From contig NZ_JBBCJO010000005.1 in NCBI RefSeq assembly GCF_037190085.1, positions 806,001-870,000 of the forward strand: a stretch of 64,000 nucleotides of DNA, written 5' to 3'. This document shows positions 23,664-32,095 of this stretch, one piece after another; the first letter of the stretch is position 1; each line of letters opens with the position of its first letter. The DNA is from Gemmatimonas aurantiaca (GTDB taxonomy: Bacteria; Gemmatimonadota; Gemmatimonadetes; Gemmatimonadales; Gemmatimonadaceae). Position numbers and translations under genes: made by a program. A model generated the notes under the pieces. That model worked only from the letters and a program-made list of their open reading frames with translations, made no database searches and was not told where the DNA came from.

Positions 23664-26600
23664 ATGGCGCTGGCGCAACGATGGACCCGGTTGAAGGCAC
23701 GGTTGTCGATGGTGGCCACGCGAGTGGGCCTGTCCGCCATCGTCGCCACGGTGGCCGCGACATCGTTGGCCGCACCGGCAGCCGCCCAAGGGTATTTCGG
23801 GCAGAACCAGGTGCAATACGACCGGCTGCGCTGGCGCGTGATCGAGACGGAACACTTCCTCGTTCATTACTACCCCGAGATCGCCGATGTCGCGCCTGAT
23901 GCGGCGCGCATGGCCGAACGGTCCTATGCGCGGTTGTCGCGGCTCATGTCGCACCAGTTCCGCGAGAAGAAGCCGATCCTGATCTTCGGTTCGTCGGGCG
24001 ACTTCGCGCAGAGCAACGTCTTCGGTGACCTCGGTGAGGGCACCGGCGGTGTAACCGACCCGTTGCGGCAGCGCATGGCCCAGTTCTTCTCGGGCGACTG
24101 GGGCAGTTTCGAACACGTGCTCACGCACGAAATGGTGCACGTGTTCCAGTTCGACATCTTCTCGCGCGGTCGCGCCGGTGCCGGTCTGCAGAATCTGGCG
24201 ATGGTGAATCCGCCGCTCTGGTTCATGGAAGGGTTGGCGGAGTATCTGTCCATCGGCCCGAAGCATCCCTGGACGGATGCGTGGGTGCGCGATGCCGTGA
24301 TCAACAACGCGCTCCCCAGCATCTCGCAGATGACGGAGCGTCCCGACAAGTATTTCCCCTATCGCTACGGTCTCGGACTCTGGCAGTACGTCGGGTCCCG
24401 GTGGGGTGACGAGGCCATCGGCGAGATCATGAACGCGGTGCCGAGCCTCGGCATCGACCGGGCCTTCCGCCGTGAGCTGGGCGTGTCGCTCGAAGAGCTG
24501 AGCAACGAGTGGAAGCAGGCCATGCAGGCCAAGTACCTGCCCACCGTCGCCACGCTCGATCGTCCGCGCAGTTTCGCCGAGCCCCTCCTCACGCAGAACC
24601 GCACGGGCAGCATCGCCAACATGTTCGTGGCGCCCGCGCTGTCCAGCGACGGCAAGTACATCACGTACATCGGCTACGGCAGTCTGTTGCGCGGCGAAGT
24701 CTTCCCCGAGATGTATCTCGCCGACGCCACGACCGGCAAGCGCATCACGCGCCTCGTGAAGACCACCACCAACCCCGACTTCGAACAGCTGCGGTTCATC
24801 TATTCGCAGCCGTCGTTCTCGCCGGATGGACAGATGCTGGCCTTCACCGGTCAGCGCGGCGGCCGCGATGTGCTCTATCTCATGGACATGCGCTCCCGGA
24901 AGGTGGTGAAGCGCATCGATCTCGAACTCGATCAGGTGTTGAGTCCGAGCTTCTCGCCCGATGGCCGCAAGGTGGTGTTCAGCGGCATGCGGCACGGCAG
25001 CAGCGATCTCTACGTGGTGTCGCTGGACGCCCCGGGGTACACCCAGCTCATGAAGGACCAGTACGGCGATCTGATGCCGCAGTGGTCGCCCGACGGTAAG
25101 ACGATCGCCTTCATCAGCGATCGGGGGCCGGACACCGATCTGGAGATTCTCAAGATCGGCGCCTGGAAGGTCGTGCTGTACGATGTCGAGACCCAGCAGA
25201 TGACCATCCTGCCGAACCAGGGTGGTCGCGCGACCAATCCGCAGTGGGCGCCCGACGGCAAGTCCATCGCGTACGTGACCGACCGCACCGGCATCGCCAA
25301 CATCTTCCTGTACGATCTCGAGGCCAAGGAGCACTACCAGCTCACGAATGTGGTGGGCGCGGTCACCGCGGTGGCGGAGCAATCGCCGTCCATTACCTGG
25401 GCGCGCAACGCGGACATGCTGGCCTTCGTGTATTACGAAAAGACCGATCACGCGATCTGGAAAATCCAGAACCCTCGCGCGCTCAAGAAGGCGCCGTACC
25501 GTGATCCGGTGGTGGTGGCCCAGAATGTCCCTGGTGCAGCCGCGCCGGGTGGTGCGGCACAACCCACGGCCACGCCCACACCCACGCGGCCGGTCGATCC
25601 CACGGCACACCTGCAGCGTGCCACCGTGCGGGACACGGCGGCGTCTCGGCAATCGTACTATCGCCCGAGCACGGGCAATGTGGCGCGGGTGTCGAGCGAG
25701 CTGCCCGCCTCCACGCTGTCACGACTCACCGATCAGGTGAGTGTCGAAGCGTTGATGGACAGCTTCGACTTCTATCTGCCAGACACGACCCGCTTCCGCG
25801 ACACGCGGTACAAGGCGCGCCTCACACCGGAGTACATCGCGCAACCCAGTATCGGCTATCAGCAGAACGGCTGGGGCCAGGGTACGTACGGTGGCACCAC
25901 GATCGTGTTGAGCGATCTGCTGGGCAACCGTCGTCTCGCACTGTCCGGTGCCATCAATGGCACGCTGGCCGATGCGCAGGCCTTCGTGGGCTACACCAGC
26001 CTCGGCCGCCGTCTGCAGTACACCACGGGTGTAATGCAGCAACCGATGTATCTGATCTCCAACTACTACCAGACGCCGGCGGAAGAAGAGGGGCAGTTCT
26101 ATCAGACGCAGGAGATGTCCCGTCTGGTGTTCCGACAGGTATTCGCGGCCGGTCTCTATCCGCTGAACCGCTTCACGCGTTTCGAATTGGGCGCGCGTTT
26201 CCAGAACATCGATCAGCAGGCAGTGCCCTACACGCGTCTGGTCGACTACAACTACATGCAGGCGACGTACTGGGAGCGTGGGGACACCCGCAATGTGGCG
26301 TCGGCCAATACGGTGTCACCGTACGTGGCGTGGGTGACCGACAATTCGATGTTCGGGTACACGGGCCCCATCTCCGGGAAGCGCATCCGCGTGGAGTTCG
26401 AGCCCACCGTCGGTTCGTGGCAGTACAACGAGTTCCTCGCCGATGCCCGGTCGTACATTCCGATTCTCTTCAACTACATCACCTTCGCCACGCGGTTCAC
26501 CACGAGCATGGCGATGGGGCGTGATGAACTCCGTTTCCCGAAGTGGATCGGCCGGCCGGATTTTGTGCGCGGATACAACCGCGAGGATATCGGGTACGTC

Positions 26601-26987
26601 AGTTGCTCCGGCCTGCCCTCGGACGATGGATCGAGTTGCAACGCCGAGGAGCTGATCGGCAGTCGTGTGGCCTTCGCCAACGCCGAACTGCGGTTCCCCA
26701 TCATCCGGCGCTACGGCAACCGCACGGCGCTGCTGGGTGGATTCCCTCCCATCGACGGGTTGTTCTTCTACGATGCCGGCGTGGCCTGGTCGAAGGGGCA
26801 GAGCCTGGTGTTCTCGGCGCCGGACGACTACGACTTCACGAAGCAGCGCGCGCTGCTCAAGAGCTACGGGTTCGGCCTGCGCATGAACCTGTTCAACATC
26901 GCCATCATCCGCTGGGATTGGGCAAAGCCGGCCAGCCGACCGGGCGCCAAGGGGTTCGGCACGTGGTTCTTCGGAGCCAGCTACTGA
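23664..26987 (+). CDS. Peptidase MA-like / WD40-like propeller / Omp85-type barrel fusion
   Basis: 1107 aa. A signal peptide ends near APAAAQ (~40). Residues ~50-290 look like a peptidase MA (gluzincin) domain: HEMVH at 155-159 and a third ligand Glu189 in WFMEGLAEY. About 310-620 is a TolB-like propeller with PD40 repeats (FSPDGRKVVFSG, WSPDGKTIAFISD, WAPDGKSIAYVTD). A Pro/Thr linker follows, and about 740-1107 resembles a surface-antigen D15/BamA-like barrel ending in an aromatic outer-membrane signature (FGASY). The protein may be an outer-membrane-anchored protease with a substrate-recognition propeller. Two bases after rsfS, but a functional tie to it is unlikely. Confidence 0.8.
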   Translation: MALAQRWTRLKARLSMVATRVGLSAIVATVAATSLAAPAAAQGYFGQNQVQYDRLRWRVIETEHFLVHYYPEIADVAPDAARMAERSYARLSRLMSHQFREKKPILIFGSSGDFAQSNVFGDLGEGTGGVTDPLRQRMAQFFSGDWGSFEHVLTHEMVHVFQFDIFSRGRAGAGLQNLAMVNPPLWFMEGLAEYLSIGPKHPWTDAWVRDAVINNALPSISQMTERPDKYFPYRYGLGLWQYVGSRWGDEAIGEIMNAVPSLGIDRAFRRELGVSLEELSNEWKQAMQAKYLPTVATLDRPRSFAEPLLTQNRTGSIANMFVAPALSSDGKYITYIGYGSLLRGEVFPEMYLADATTGKRITRLVKTTTNPDFEQLRFIYSQPSFSPDGQMLAFTGQRGGRDVLYLMDMRSRKVVKRIDLELDQVLSPSFSPDGRKVVFSGMRHGSSDLYVVSLDAPGYTQLMKDQYGDLMPQWSPDGKTIAFISDRGPDTDLEILKIGAWKVVLYDVETQQMTILPNQGGRATNPQWAPDGKSIAYVTDRTGIANIFLYDLEAKEHYQLTNVVGAVTAVAEQSPSITWARNADMLAFVYYEKTDHAIWKIQNPRALKKAPYRDPVVVAQNVPGAAAPGGAAQPTATPTPTRPVDPTAHLQRATVRDTAASRQSYYRPSTGNVARVSSELPASTLSRLTDQVSVEALMDSFDFYLPDTTRFRDTRYKARLTPEYIAQPSIGYQQNGWGQGTYGGTTIVLSDLLGNRRLALSGAINGTLADAQAFVGYTSLGRRLQYTTGVMQQPMYLISNYYQTPAEEEGQFYQTQEMSRLVFRQVFAAGLYPLNRFTRFELGARFQNIDQQAVPYTRLVDYNYMQATYWERGDTRNVASANTVSPYVAWVTDNSMFGYTGPISGKRIRVEFEPTVGSWQYNEFLADARSYIPILFNYITFATRFTTSMAMGRDELRFPKWIGRPDFVRGYNREDIGYVSCSGLPSDDGSSCNAEELIGSRVAFANAELRFPIIRRYGNRTALLGGFPPIDGLFFYDAGVAWSKGQSLVFSAPDDYDFTKQRALLKSYGFGLRMNLFNIAIIRWDWAKPASRPGAKGFGTWFFGASY

Positions 26988-27041
26988 CGGACGTGTCCTG
27001 ACCGTGATGACCGGGACGGCCTGCGATCCGTCACCGGTTCC

Positions 27042-29711
27042 TCAACGGTCGGGACAGCCGCGCCACTCTCCTCCGGGTGTGCACGGCGGCACATTGGCGC
27101 GGGGAGGATCGAGGCGCCGCACACTGTCCGCCAGCGCGATATTGCCCGCCCGCTCGTAGGCTTGTGCGAGCACGCGCCGGAGGCGCGGTCGCATGCTGCC
27201 AAGCTCCGGCGCCTGGTTCACTTCGTCGAGTCCATGATGCAGCGCGCTGATCGCGCCCGGCGCGTCACCCGACGCCAGGGCTGCCTGCCCTTCGAACAAC
27301 CAGGCGTACGACATCACCATCGGTGACCGACTGGCGGCGAGTTCCGTGACCGTACGCCGTGATACCCGATGCGCGGCTGCCGTATCGCCACGGAGCAGCG
27401 CATCCTCGACGAACGTATTGCTGACGAGCAATCGCTCGGAGATGCGCAGAGGCGTCGCGGGCTCCATCAACTCGATGGCCCGTGCCGATTGAATACGTCG
27501 CTGTGCGGTGTCACCCGCCATCGCCGCCCAGTAGGCGTTGTTCCTCGCGATCACCGCCTCCAATCCGGGTGAGTCCTTGGGAAAATGACCGGCGTCGGCG
27601 GCAAATCGCTCCTGAAGGGGCCGTGCCTCATCGGTGCGGCCGAGCACCAGCAACGCTTCGAACTCCGCCGCGCGGGCGCTCATCTGCTCGTTGGTGTTGG
27701 TGAGTCCCAGCGAATCGGCCAACGCCAGCACGGCCCGCGCGCGCGTCAGGTAGTCGCGCGGATCCCGCGTGATCCAGCTCACGGCCAGCATGCGGATGGA
27801 TTCGGCGCGCAGGGAAAGGATGCTGCGCCCTCCGCGCGCGCCGCTCCTCGAGGCGCGCAGGTGCTCCTCCCGCTTCGCCACGGCGGCCGCCAGCGAATCC
27901 GCGCGCCGGACCTGTCCCAGCGACATCGCCCGTGCCGCTTCGACCAGAGCGATGCGGGCATGCAGTTCGTGATTGGCCGGCAGATGCGTCACCGCTTCGC
28001 GTGCGTCCGCCAGGTGTTCATCGGCCGCATACGGACCATCGAGTTCGAGCCGCAGCGTCGCGCCCTCCAGACAGGCTCTCGCGTATTCCGCGCTGTGCCG
28101 GCCAAAACTTTCCGCCGCAAGCACGCGCGCCGAATCGAGCACCTGGCGCGCCAACACAAAACGCGACTGCGTCACGACGTTGGCCCCGATGGCCGTGTAC
28201 AGCCGCGCGCGGATGCGGGCGTCGTCGGCGAGTTCGCGCGGCATCCGGACGAGAGCGCTGTCGAGCAGTTCGGCCAATGTGCCCGTGGTGGAGAGCCGCA
28301 CGATGGGATCGTACGACGTGGCGTTCGTACCGGTAACGATTCCAGAGAGAAATGCCGAGGCCCGCTCGGCACGCGCCGCTTCCGCACGGGCCAGCAGCGC
28401 CTGTCGCCAGGCCACGATGCCGGTGCCGGTGATGATCGACAACACGATGAGTGCCGCGGCCGTGAATGCCCGCCGTCGCCGGACGAACGTGCGGATGCGA
28501 TACGCCGTGCTGTCGGGCCGCGCCAGCACCCGATCCCGACGCAGGTAGCGCAGCACATCGTCGCTGAGCGCTGCGGCCCCGGGATAGCGCCGAGCAGGAT
28601 CCCGTCGCAGCGCCATCAGGGCGATGGCATCGAGTTCACCACGCAACGCCGAAGCCAGGCGCGCACACGACACGTAGCCGCGGGCGGTGGCGGTTTCGGA
28701 CGTGCCGGCCGCGGCAATCACGCTGGGCGCGCGTGGTTCGCGCTCCCGTACGGCGATCAGCTGCTCCGCCGGGGGCAATCCCTGCAAGGAGAGTGGTGGC
28801 GCACCACTCATCAGGGTGGTGAGCACGGCGCCGAGTGCGCAGACATCGGTCGCCGTGGACACGGCGTCACCGGTGACCTGCTCCGGCGCGGCATACGAGG
28901 CCGTGAACGGGGAGAGACCGGCACCGGTGAGTGTGCCCTCGACATCGTCGGCTTCGATCAGCTTCGCGACGCCGAAGTCGAGCAGCTTCACCACGCCATC
29001 GCGGGTGACGAGGATGTTCGTCGGTTTGAGATCGCGATGAATGACCAGCCGTTGATGCGCATGATGCACCGCGGCGCACACCTGCCGGAACAGATCGAGA
29101 CGGGCGTTGATGGAGAGCATCTGACGATCGCACCACGCGTCGATGGGGGTGCCGTCGACGTACTCCATGGCCAGCCAGGGCATGCCATCGTCGGTGGCAC
29201 CGCCGTCGATCAACTGCGCGATGTTGGGGTGCTGCAATTGTGCGAGGATCTGCCGTTCCGAACGAAAACGCTGAAGCAGCACCTCCGAATCCGCCCCTCG
29301 CCACAACGTCTTGATGGCCACCCGCTGCCGGAACGCATCGTCGGCCCGTTCAGCGAGATACACCGCGCCCATTCCCCCGCGGCCGATGAGTTGCAGCACC
29401 CGATACGCTCCCACGCGGCGCCCGACGAGGCTGGGAGCCGACGTCATCTCGGCGGCGTCCGCACCGTCGGACCAGGACGCGTCGGGCATGGTGAACCCGA
29501 GCAGTTCGTGCGCCGAATGATCGAGGCACCGATCCCGACGCCCCCCATCCGGCACCATCGCGGCCAGCATCGTCGCGAGTTCACGTCGCACACGCTCGGA
29601 CGACGCAGTCGCGAGCAGACGCCGGCGGCCCTCCTCGTCCGTCGTCTCGCATTGCGCCCACAACGCCTTCAGTTCGGCCCATTCGGCCGGTGTCACGCGG
29701 TCGTCAGTCAT
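27042..29711 (-). CDS. Membrane Ser/Thr protein kinase with TPR-like sensor region
   Basis: 889 aa. The Hanks-type kinase domain spans ~103-380: IGRGGMGAVYLAE (109-121), VAIK Lys134, HRDLKPTNIL (225-234), DFG 245-247, APE 275-277. One membrane segment (about 414-436) follows, then a long helical region with TPR-like repeats, probably outside the cytoplasm. The N-terminal 95 residues before the kinase domain resemble the anti-sigma-like start seen in kinases paired with ECF sigma factors. AGGAGG lies 13 bases before the ATG, which is distant. It lies 201 bp downstream of the ECF sigma gene on the same strand; phosphorylation-controlled sigma activity is the usual model for this pair. Confidence 0.92.
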   Translation of the reverse strand: MTDDRVTPAEWAELKALWAQCETTDEEGRRRLLATASSERVRRELATMLAAMVPDGGRRDRCLDHSAHELLGFTMPDASWSDGADAAEMTSAPSLVGRRVGAYRVLQLIGRGGMGAVYLAERADDAFRQRVAIKTLWRGADSEVLLQRFRSERQILAQLQHPNIAQLIDGGATDDGMPWLAMEYVDGTPIDAWCDRQMLSINARLDLFRQVCAAVHHAHQRLVIHRDLKPTNILVTRDGVVKLLDFGVAKLIEADDVEGTLTGAGLSPFTASYAAPEQVTGDAVSTATDVCALGAVLTTLMSGAPPLSLQGLPPAEQLIAVREREPRAPSVIAAAGTSETATARGYVSCARLASALRGELDAIALMALRRDPARRYPGAAALSDDVLRYLRRDRVLARPDSTAYRIRTFVRRRRAFTAAALIVLSIITGTGIVAWRQALLARAEAARAERASAFLSGIVTGTNATSYDPIVRLSTTGTLAELLDSALVRMPRELADDARIRARLYTAIGANVVTQSRFVLARQVLDSARVLAAESFGRHSAEYARACLEGATLRLELDGPYAADEHLADAREAVTHLPANHELHARIALVEAARAMSLGQVRRADSLAAAVAKREEHLRASRSGARGGRSILSLRAESIRMLAVSWITRDPRDYLTRARAVLALADSLGLTNTNEQMSARAAEFEALLVLGRTDEARPLQERFAADAGHFPKDSPGLEAVIARNNAYWAAMAGDTAQRRIQSARAIELMEPATPLRISERLLVSNTFVEDALLRGDTAAAHRVSRRTVTELAASRSPMVMSYAWLFEGQAALASGDAPGAISALHHGLDEVNQAPELGSMRPRLRRVLAQAYERAGNIALADSVRRLDPPRANVPPCTPGGEWRGCPDR

Positions 29712-29871
29712 CCCCGGGTGGTGCCTCCTGACGGAACACGCGCGGTGAGGGGCGCGGTCTTCTCACGCGACCCTCTGCAGAGTGCGTGTCTGTGCTGGCC
29801 CGTGTTGGGTCTGTACGTGCGCTGCATGTGTGACAACGGTCACGGGCTGCATTCCGGCGACCAGGCGATCC

Positions 29872-29895
29872 AAGGCGACAAGGCGACAAGGCGAC
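29872..29895. repeat. AAGGCGAC tandem repeat (3 copies)
   Basis: Three exact 8-base copies between the sigma factor and kinase genes, preceded by degenerate copies. Otherwise the 201-bp gap shows nothing definite. Confidence 0.8.
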
Positions 29896-29912
29896 GGCAC
29901 CCCTGCCAGATC

Positions 29913-30491
29913 TCACATATCGCGCAACTGGACACGCAGCCAGGCCTTGGCCATGGCCCAGTCGCGTGACACGGTGGCGGGAGAGATCTCCAGCAGTTCG
30001 GCGATCTCCTCCAGGGAGAGGCCGACAAAAAAACGCAGCTCCACGATGCGGGCCTGCCGCGGATCCAGCCGTTCGAGCTGTTCGAGCGCCTCGTGCACGG
30101 CCAGCACGTCCTCCGCTCCACCGGCACCGACATCGTCGAGGGAGACCGTGTCGGCCGCCTCCAGAGGCACGACACGCTGCCGGTCCCGTCGTTCGGCCGA
30201 GGCCCGGCGGGCATAGTCGACCAGGACGCGCCGCATCATCTGCGCGGCGATGCCGAAGAAATGGGCGCGGTTCTTCCAGGGCGCCACCTGCCCCACCAGG
30301 CGCAGGTAGGCCTCGTGGACGAGCGCCGTCGGTTGCAGGGTATGGTCGCCCCGCTCGCGGCCCAGGTAGGCGCGGGCCAGGCCGTAGAGCTCGTCGTAGA
30401 CCACCCGGCCCGCCTGATTGCGGGCGGCCTCGTCTCCGGCCTGGGCGGCCCGAAGCAGTTCGGTAAGCGGTGGTGTAGCGGGCGCGGGCAT
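29913..30491 (-). CDS. ECF-family RNA polymerase sigma factor (TIGR02999-like)
   Basis: 192 aa from ATG 30491. Region 2 has AYLRLVGQ...WKNRAHFFGIAAQMMRRVLVDYAR, characteristic of the ECF subgroup associated with Ser/Thr kinases in Planctomycetes, Acidobacteria and Gemmatimonadota. Region 4 (DPRQARIVELRFFVGLSLEEIAELLEISPATVSRDW) is the -35-binding HTH. No anti-sigma gene is adjacent, which fits control through the kinase encoded next. Divergent from the SPOR/smc operon with a start-to-start gap of 77 bp if that operon begins at GTG 30569. Confidence 0.92.
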   Translation of the reverse strand: MPAPATPPLTELLRAAQAGDEAARNQAGRVVYDELYGLARAYLGRERGDHTLQPTALVHEAYLRLVGQVAPWKNRAHFFGIAAQMMRRVLVDYARRASAERRDRQRVVPLEAADTVSLDDVGAGGAEDVLAVHEALEQLERLDPRQARIVELRFFVGLSLEEIAELLEISPATVSRDWAMAKAWLRVQLRDM

Positions 30492-30568
30492 GACCCGCCG
30501 AATATGGTCACCGAATGGCTGCAGGACAGCCCCTCCCTCCACCGTCCCCGGTCGGGTACTTTACGCCG

Positions 30569-32095
30569 GTGCGCACGCTCTTCGCGTCGGCGCTCGTGCT
30601 CCTCGCGTGCGGTGTTGCCGGCGGCTGTGCCGATCGCTCGTCCCGCCCTTCCGGAGCCGGCGCCTCTCTCACGATTCCCGGTGGTCCGGATCCCATCGTC
30701 CTGCGGCTTGCCCGCGACGGTGGCACCCTGACGGCTGTCCGCTATCCGGAACTGGATTCCACCATCTGGCGGTCCACCTCGCGCGTGCCGCCCCTCGATC
30801 GTGTCATCGCCTTCGGCGGCGAAGACGGATACCTGGCGGCCATCGATACCGGCGGCAGCCCGGTCCGCATCGACCTGCGGCTGGGCACCGTGACCACGTC
30901 GCGCACCGACACCGTGCGCACGCTGGCATCGGCCGATGGCGGGGCGATCTATGCGCTGACCCGCGGTGGGGAAGTCACGCGGTACACCCCCAGCGGCAGT
31001 GACTGGAAGTTCCGCCCCGTACATCCGGTGGATGCGCTGTTCTCGCAGCCCGACGGCTCGGTCATCCTCGTCGGCGCCGAAGAGGGCCGCGTGACCGTGC
31101 GACGCCTGCGTCCTCCCAATCAGGCCCTCTCCGACAGCGTCTCGCTCAAGGTGCCGGGCAAACTCGCCGACATCCGGCGCACCATCGCCGCCACCGCCGG
31201 TTCCGTGGGCGACCGCGTGTTCTTCGCCGCGGACGAACGCGTGATTGCCATTCGCACCCGGGATCTTGGCACGGCGCTGAATGTGGATCTCGGGGATCCG
31301 GTCGACGCCATTGCGGCCACGCCCAGTGGCGATCGGCTGTTCGTGGCGCCGGCTGACGAATCCGTGCTGCGCATCGTCGACCGTTTCGAAGAAGGCGTGA
31401 CGGGCCGCATCCGTCTGCCCTCGCCGGCCACGGCACTGCGCATGGATCCCATGGGACGCATGCTGCTGGCCCGTGGCACCGGCGACTCGGTGTATGTCGT
31501 GAGCCTGGGCAGCGACGCCGTGCTGGGCGTGCTCACCAGTGCCTGGCGCGGCGATCTGCCGCTCGTCATGGCCGATGGCTCCATCGCGATCACACGTGGC
31601 GACGATGTGGCGCTGGTGCATCCCCTCACGCTGGCCGACATGCGCACCGTCACCGGCGGTGCGAAGCAGTTCTGGCATACCCTGCGCTGGAACGGCCTGC
31701 GTCCACGCGCGGCGGGACTCGATCAGCCCGTACAGTTCCGCAACAGCGCACCGCGTGACACCGGTGGCGTGTCTGCCGCGGGCAACGATGCGGGTGGTGG
31801 CGCCCATCCGGACAGCAGCGCGCGCGCCGACTCCGCTGGCGCATCACCGCCCCCGCCTCCTGCACAACCATCGGCATTCACGGTGTCGTTTGCCGCGTTG
31901 CTCGACGAGCGTCAGGCGCGCGCGCTGGCCGGCCGCATTCGTATCGAAGGGCAGGTGCCGCGCATCACCACTGCCGATCGGGATGGGACGACGGTGTATC
32001 GGGTGGTGCTCGGCCCCTATCCGTCACGCGCCGAAGCCGAACGCATCGGCCGGATGTCCGGCCAGAACTATTGGATCTTCGAGGGATCCCCATGA
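30569..32095 (+). CDS. Propeller lipoprotein with C-terminal SPOR domain
   Basis: 508 aa from GTG 30569, chosen because it gives an ideal lipoprotein signal (Arg, hydrophobic core, lipobox VAGGC); an ATG at 30515 would add 18 Pro-rich residues. TACTTT ends six bases upstream, so the mRNA may be leaderless. The body is a WD40/YVTN-like beta propeller. The last ~75 residues (FTVSFAALLDERQARALAGRI to VVLGPYPSRAEAERIGRMSG) form a SPOR-type domain, which in characterised proteins binds denuded septal peptidoglycan. The stop overlaps the next start by four bases. It is the first gene of the run leading into smc. Confidence 0.78.
   Translation: MRTLFASALVLLACGVAGGCADRSSRPSGAGASLTIPGGPDPIVLRLARDGGTLTAVRYPELDSTIWRSTSRVPPLDRVIAFGGEDGYLAAIDTGGSPVRIDLRLGTVTTSRTDTVRTLASADGGAIYALTRGGEVTRYTPSGSDWKFRPVHPVDALFSQPDGSVILVGAEEGRVTVRRLRPPNQALSDSVSLKVPGKLADIRRTIAATAGSVGDRVFFAADERVIAIRTRDLGTALNVDLGDPVDAIAATPSGDRLFVAPADESVLRIVDRFEEGVTGRIRLPSPATALRMDPMGRMLLARGTGDSVYVVSLGSDAVLGVLTSAWRGDLPLVMADGSIAITRGDDVALVHPLTLADMRTVTGGAKQFWHTLRWNGLRPRAAGLDQPVQFRNSAPRDTGGVSAAGNDAGGGAHPDSSARADSAGASPPPPPAQPSAFTVSFAALLDERQARALAGRIRIEGQVPRITTADRDGTTVYRVVLGPYPSRAEAERIGRMSGQNYWIFEGSP

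Noticed and set aside
26988..27041. Terminator between the fusion gene and the kinase
   Set aside because: GACCGT/ACGGTC-type pairing is possible but weak and without a T-tract on either strand, so not reported.
27585..29969. 794-codon open frame antisense to the kinase
   Set aside because: The minus-strand frame contains all kinase motifs; the plus frame is His/Arg-rich shadow sequence without signal or domain.
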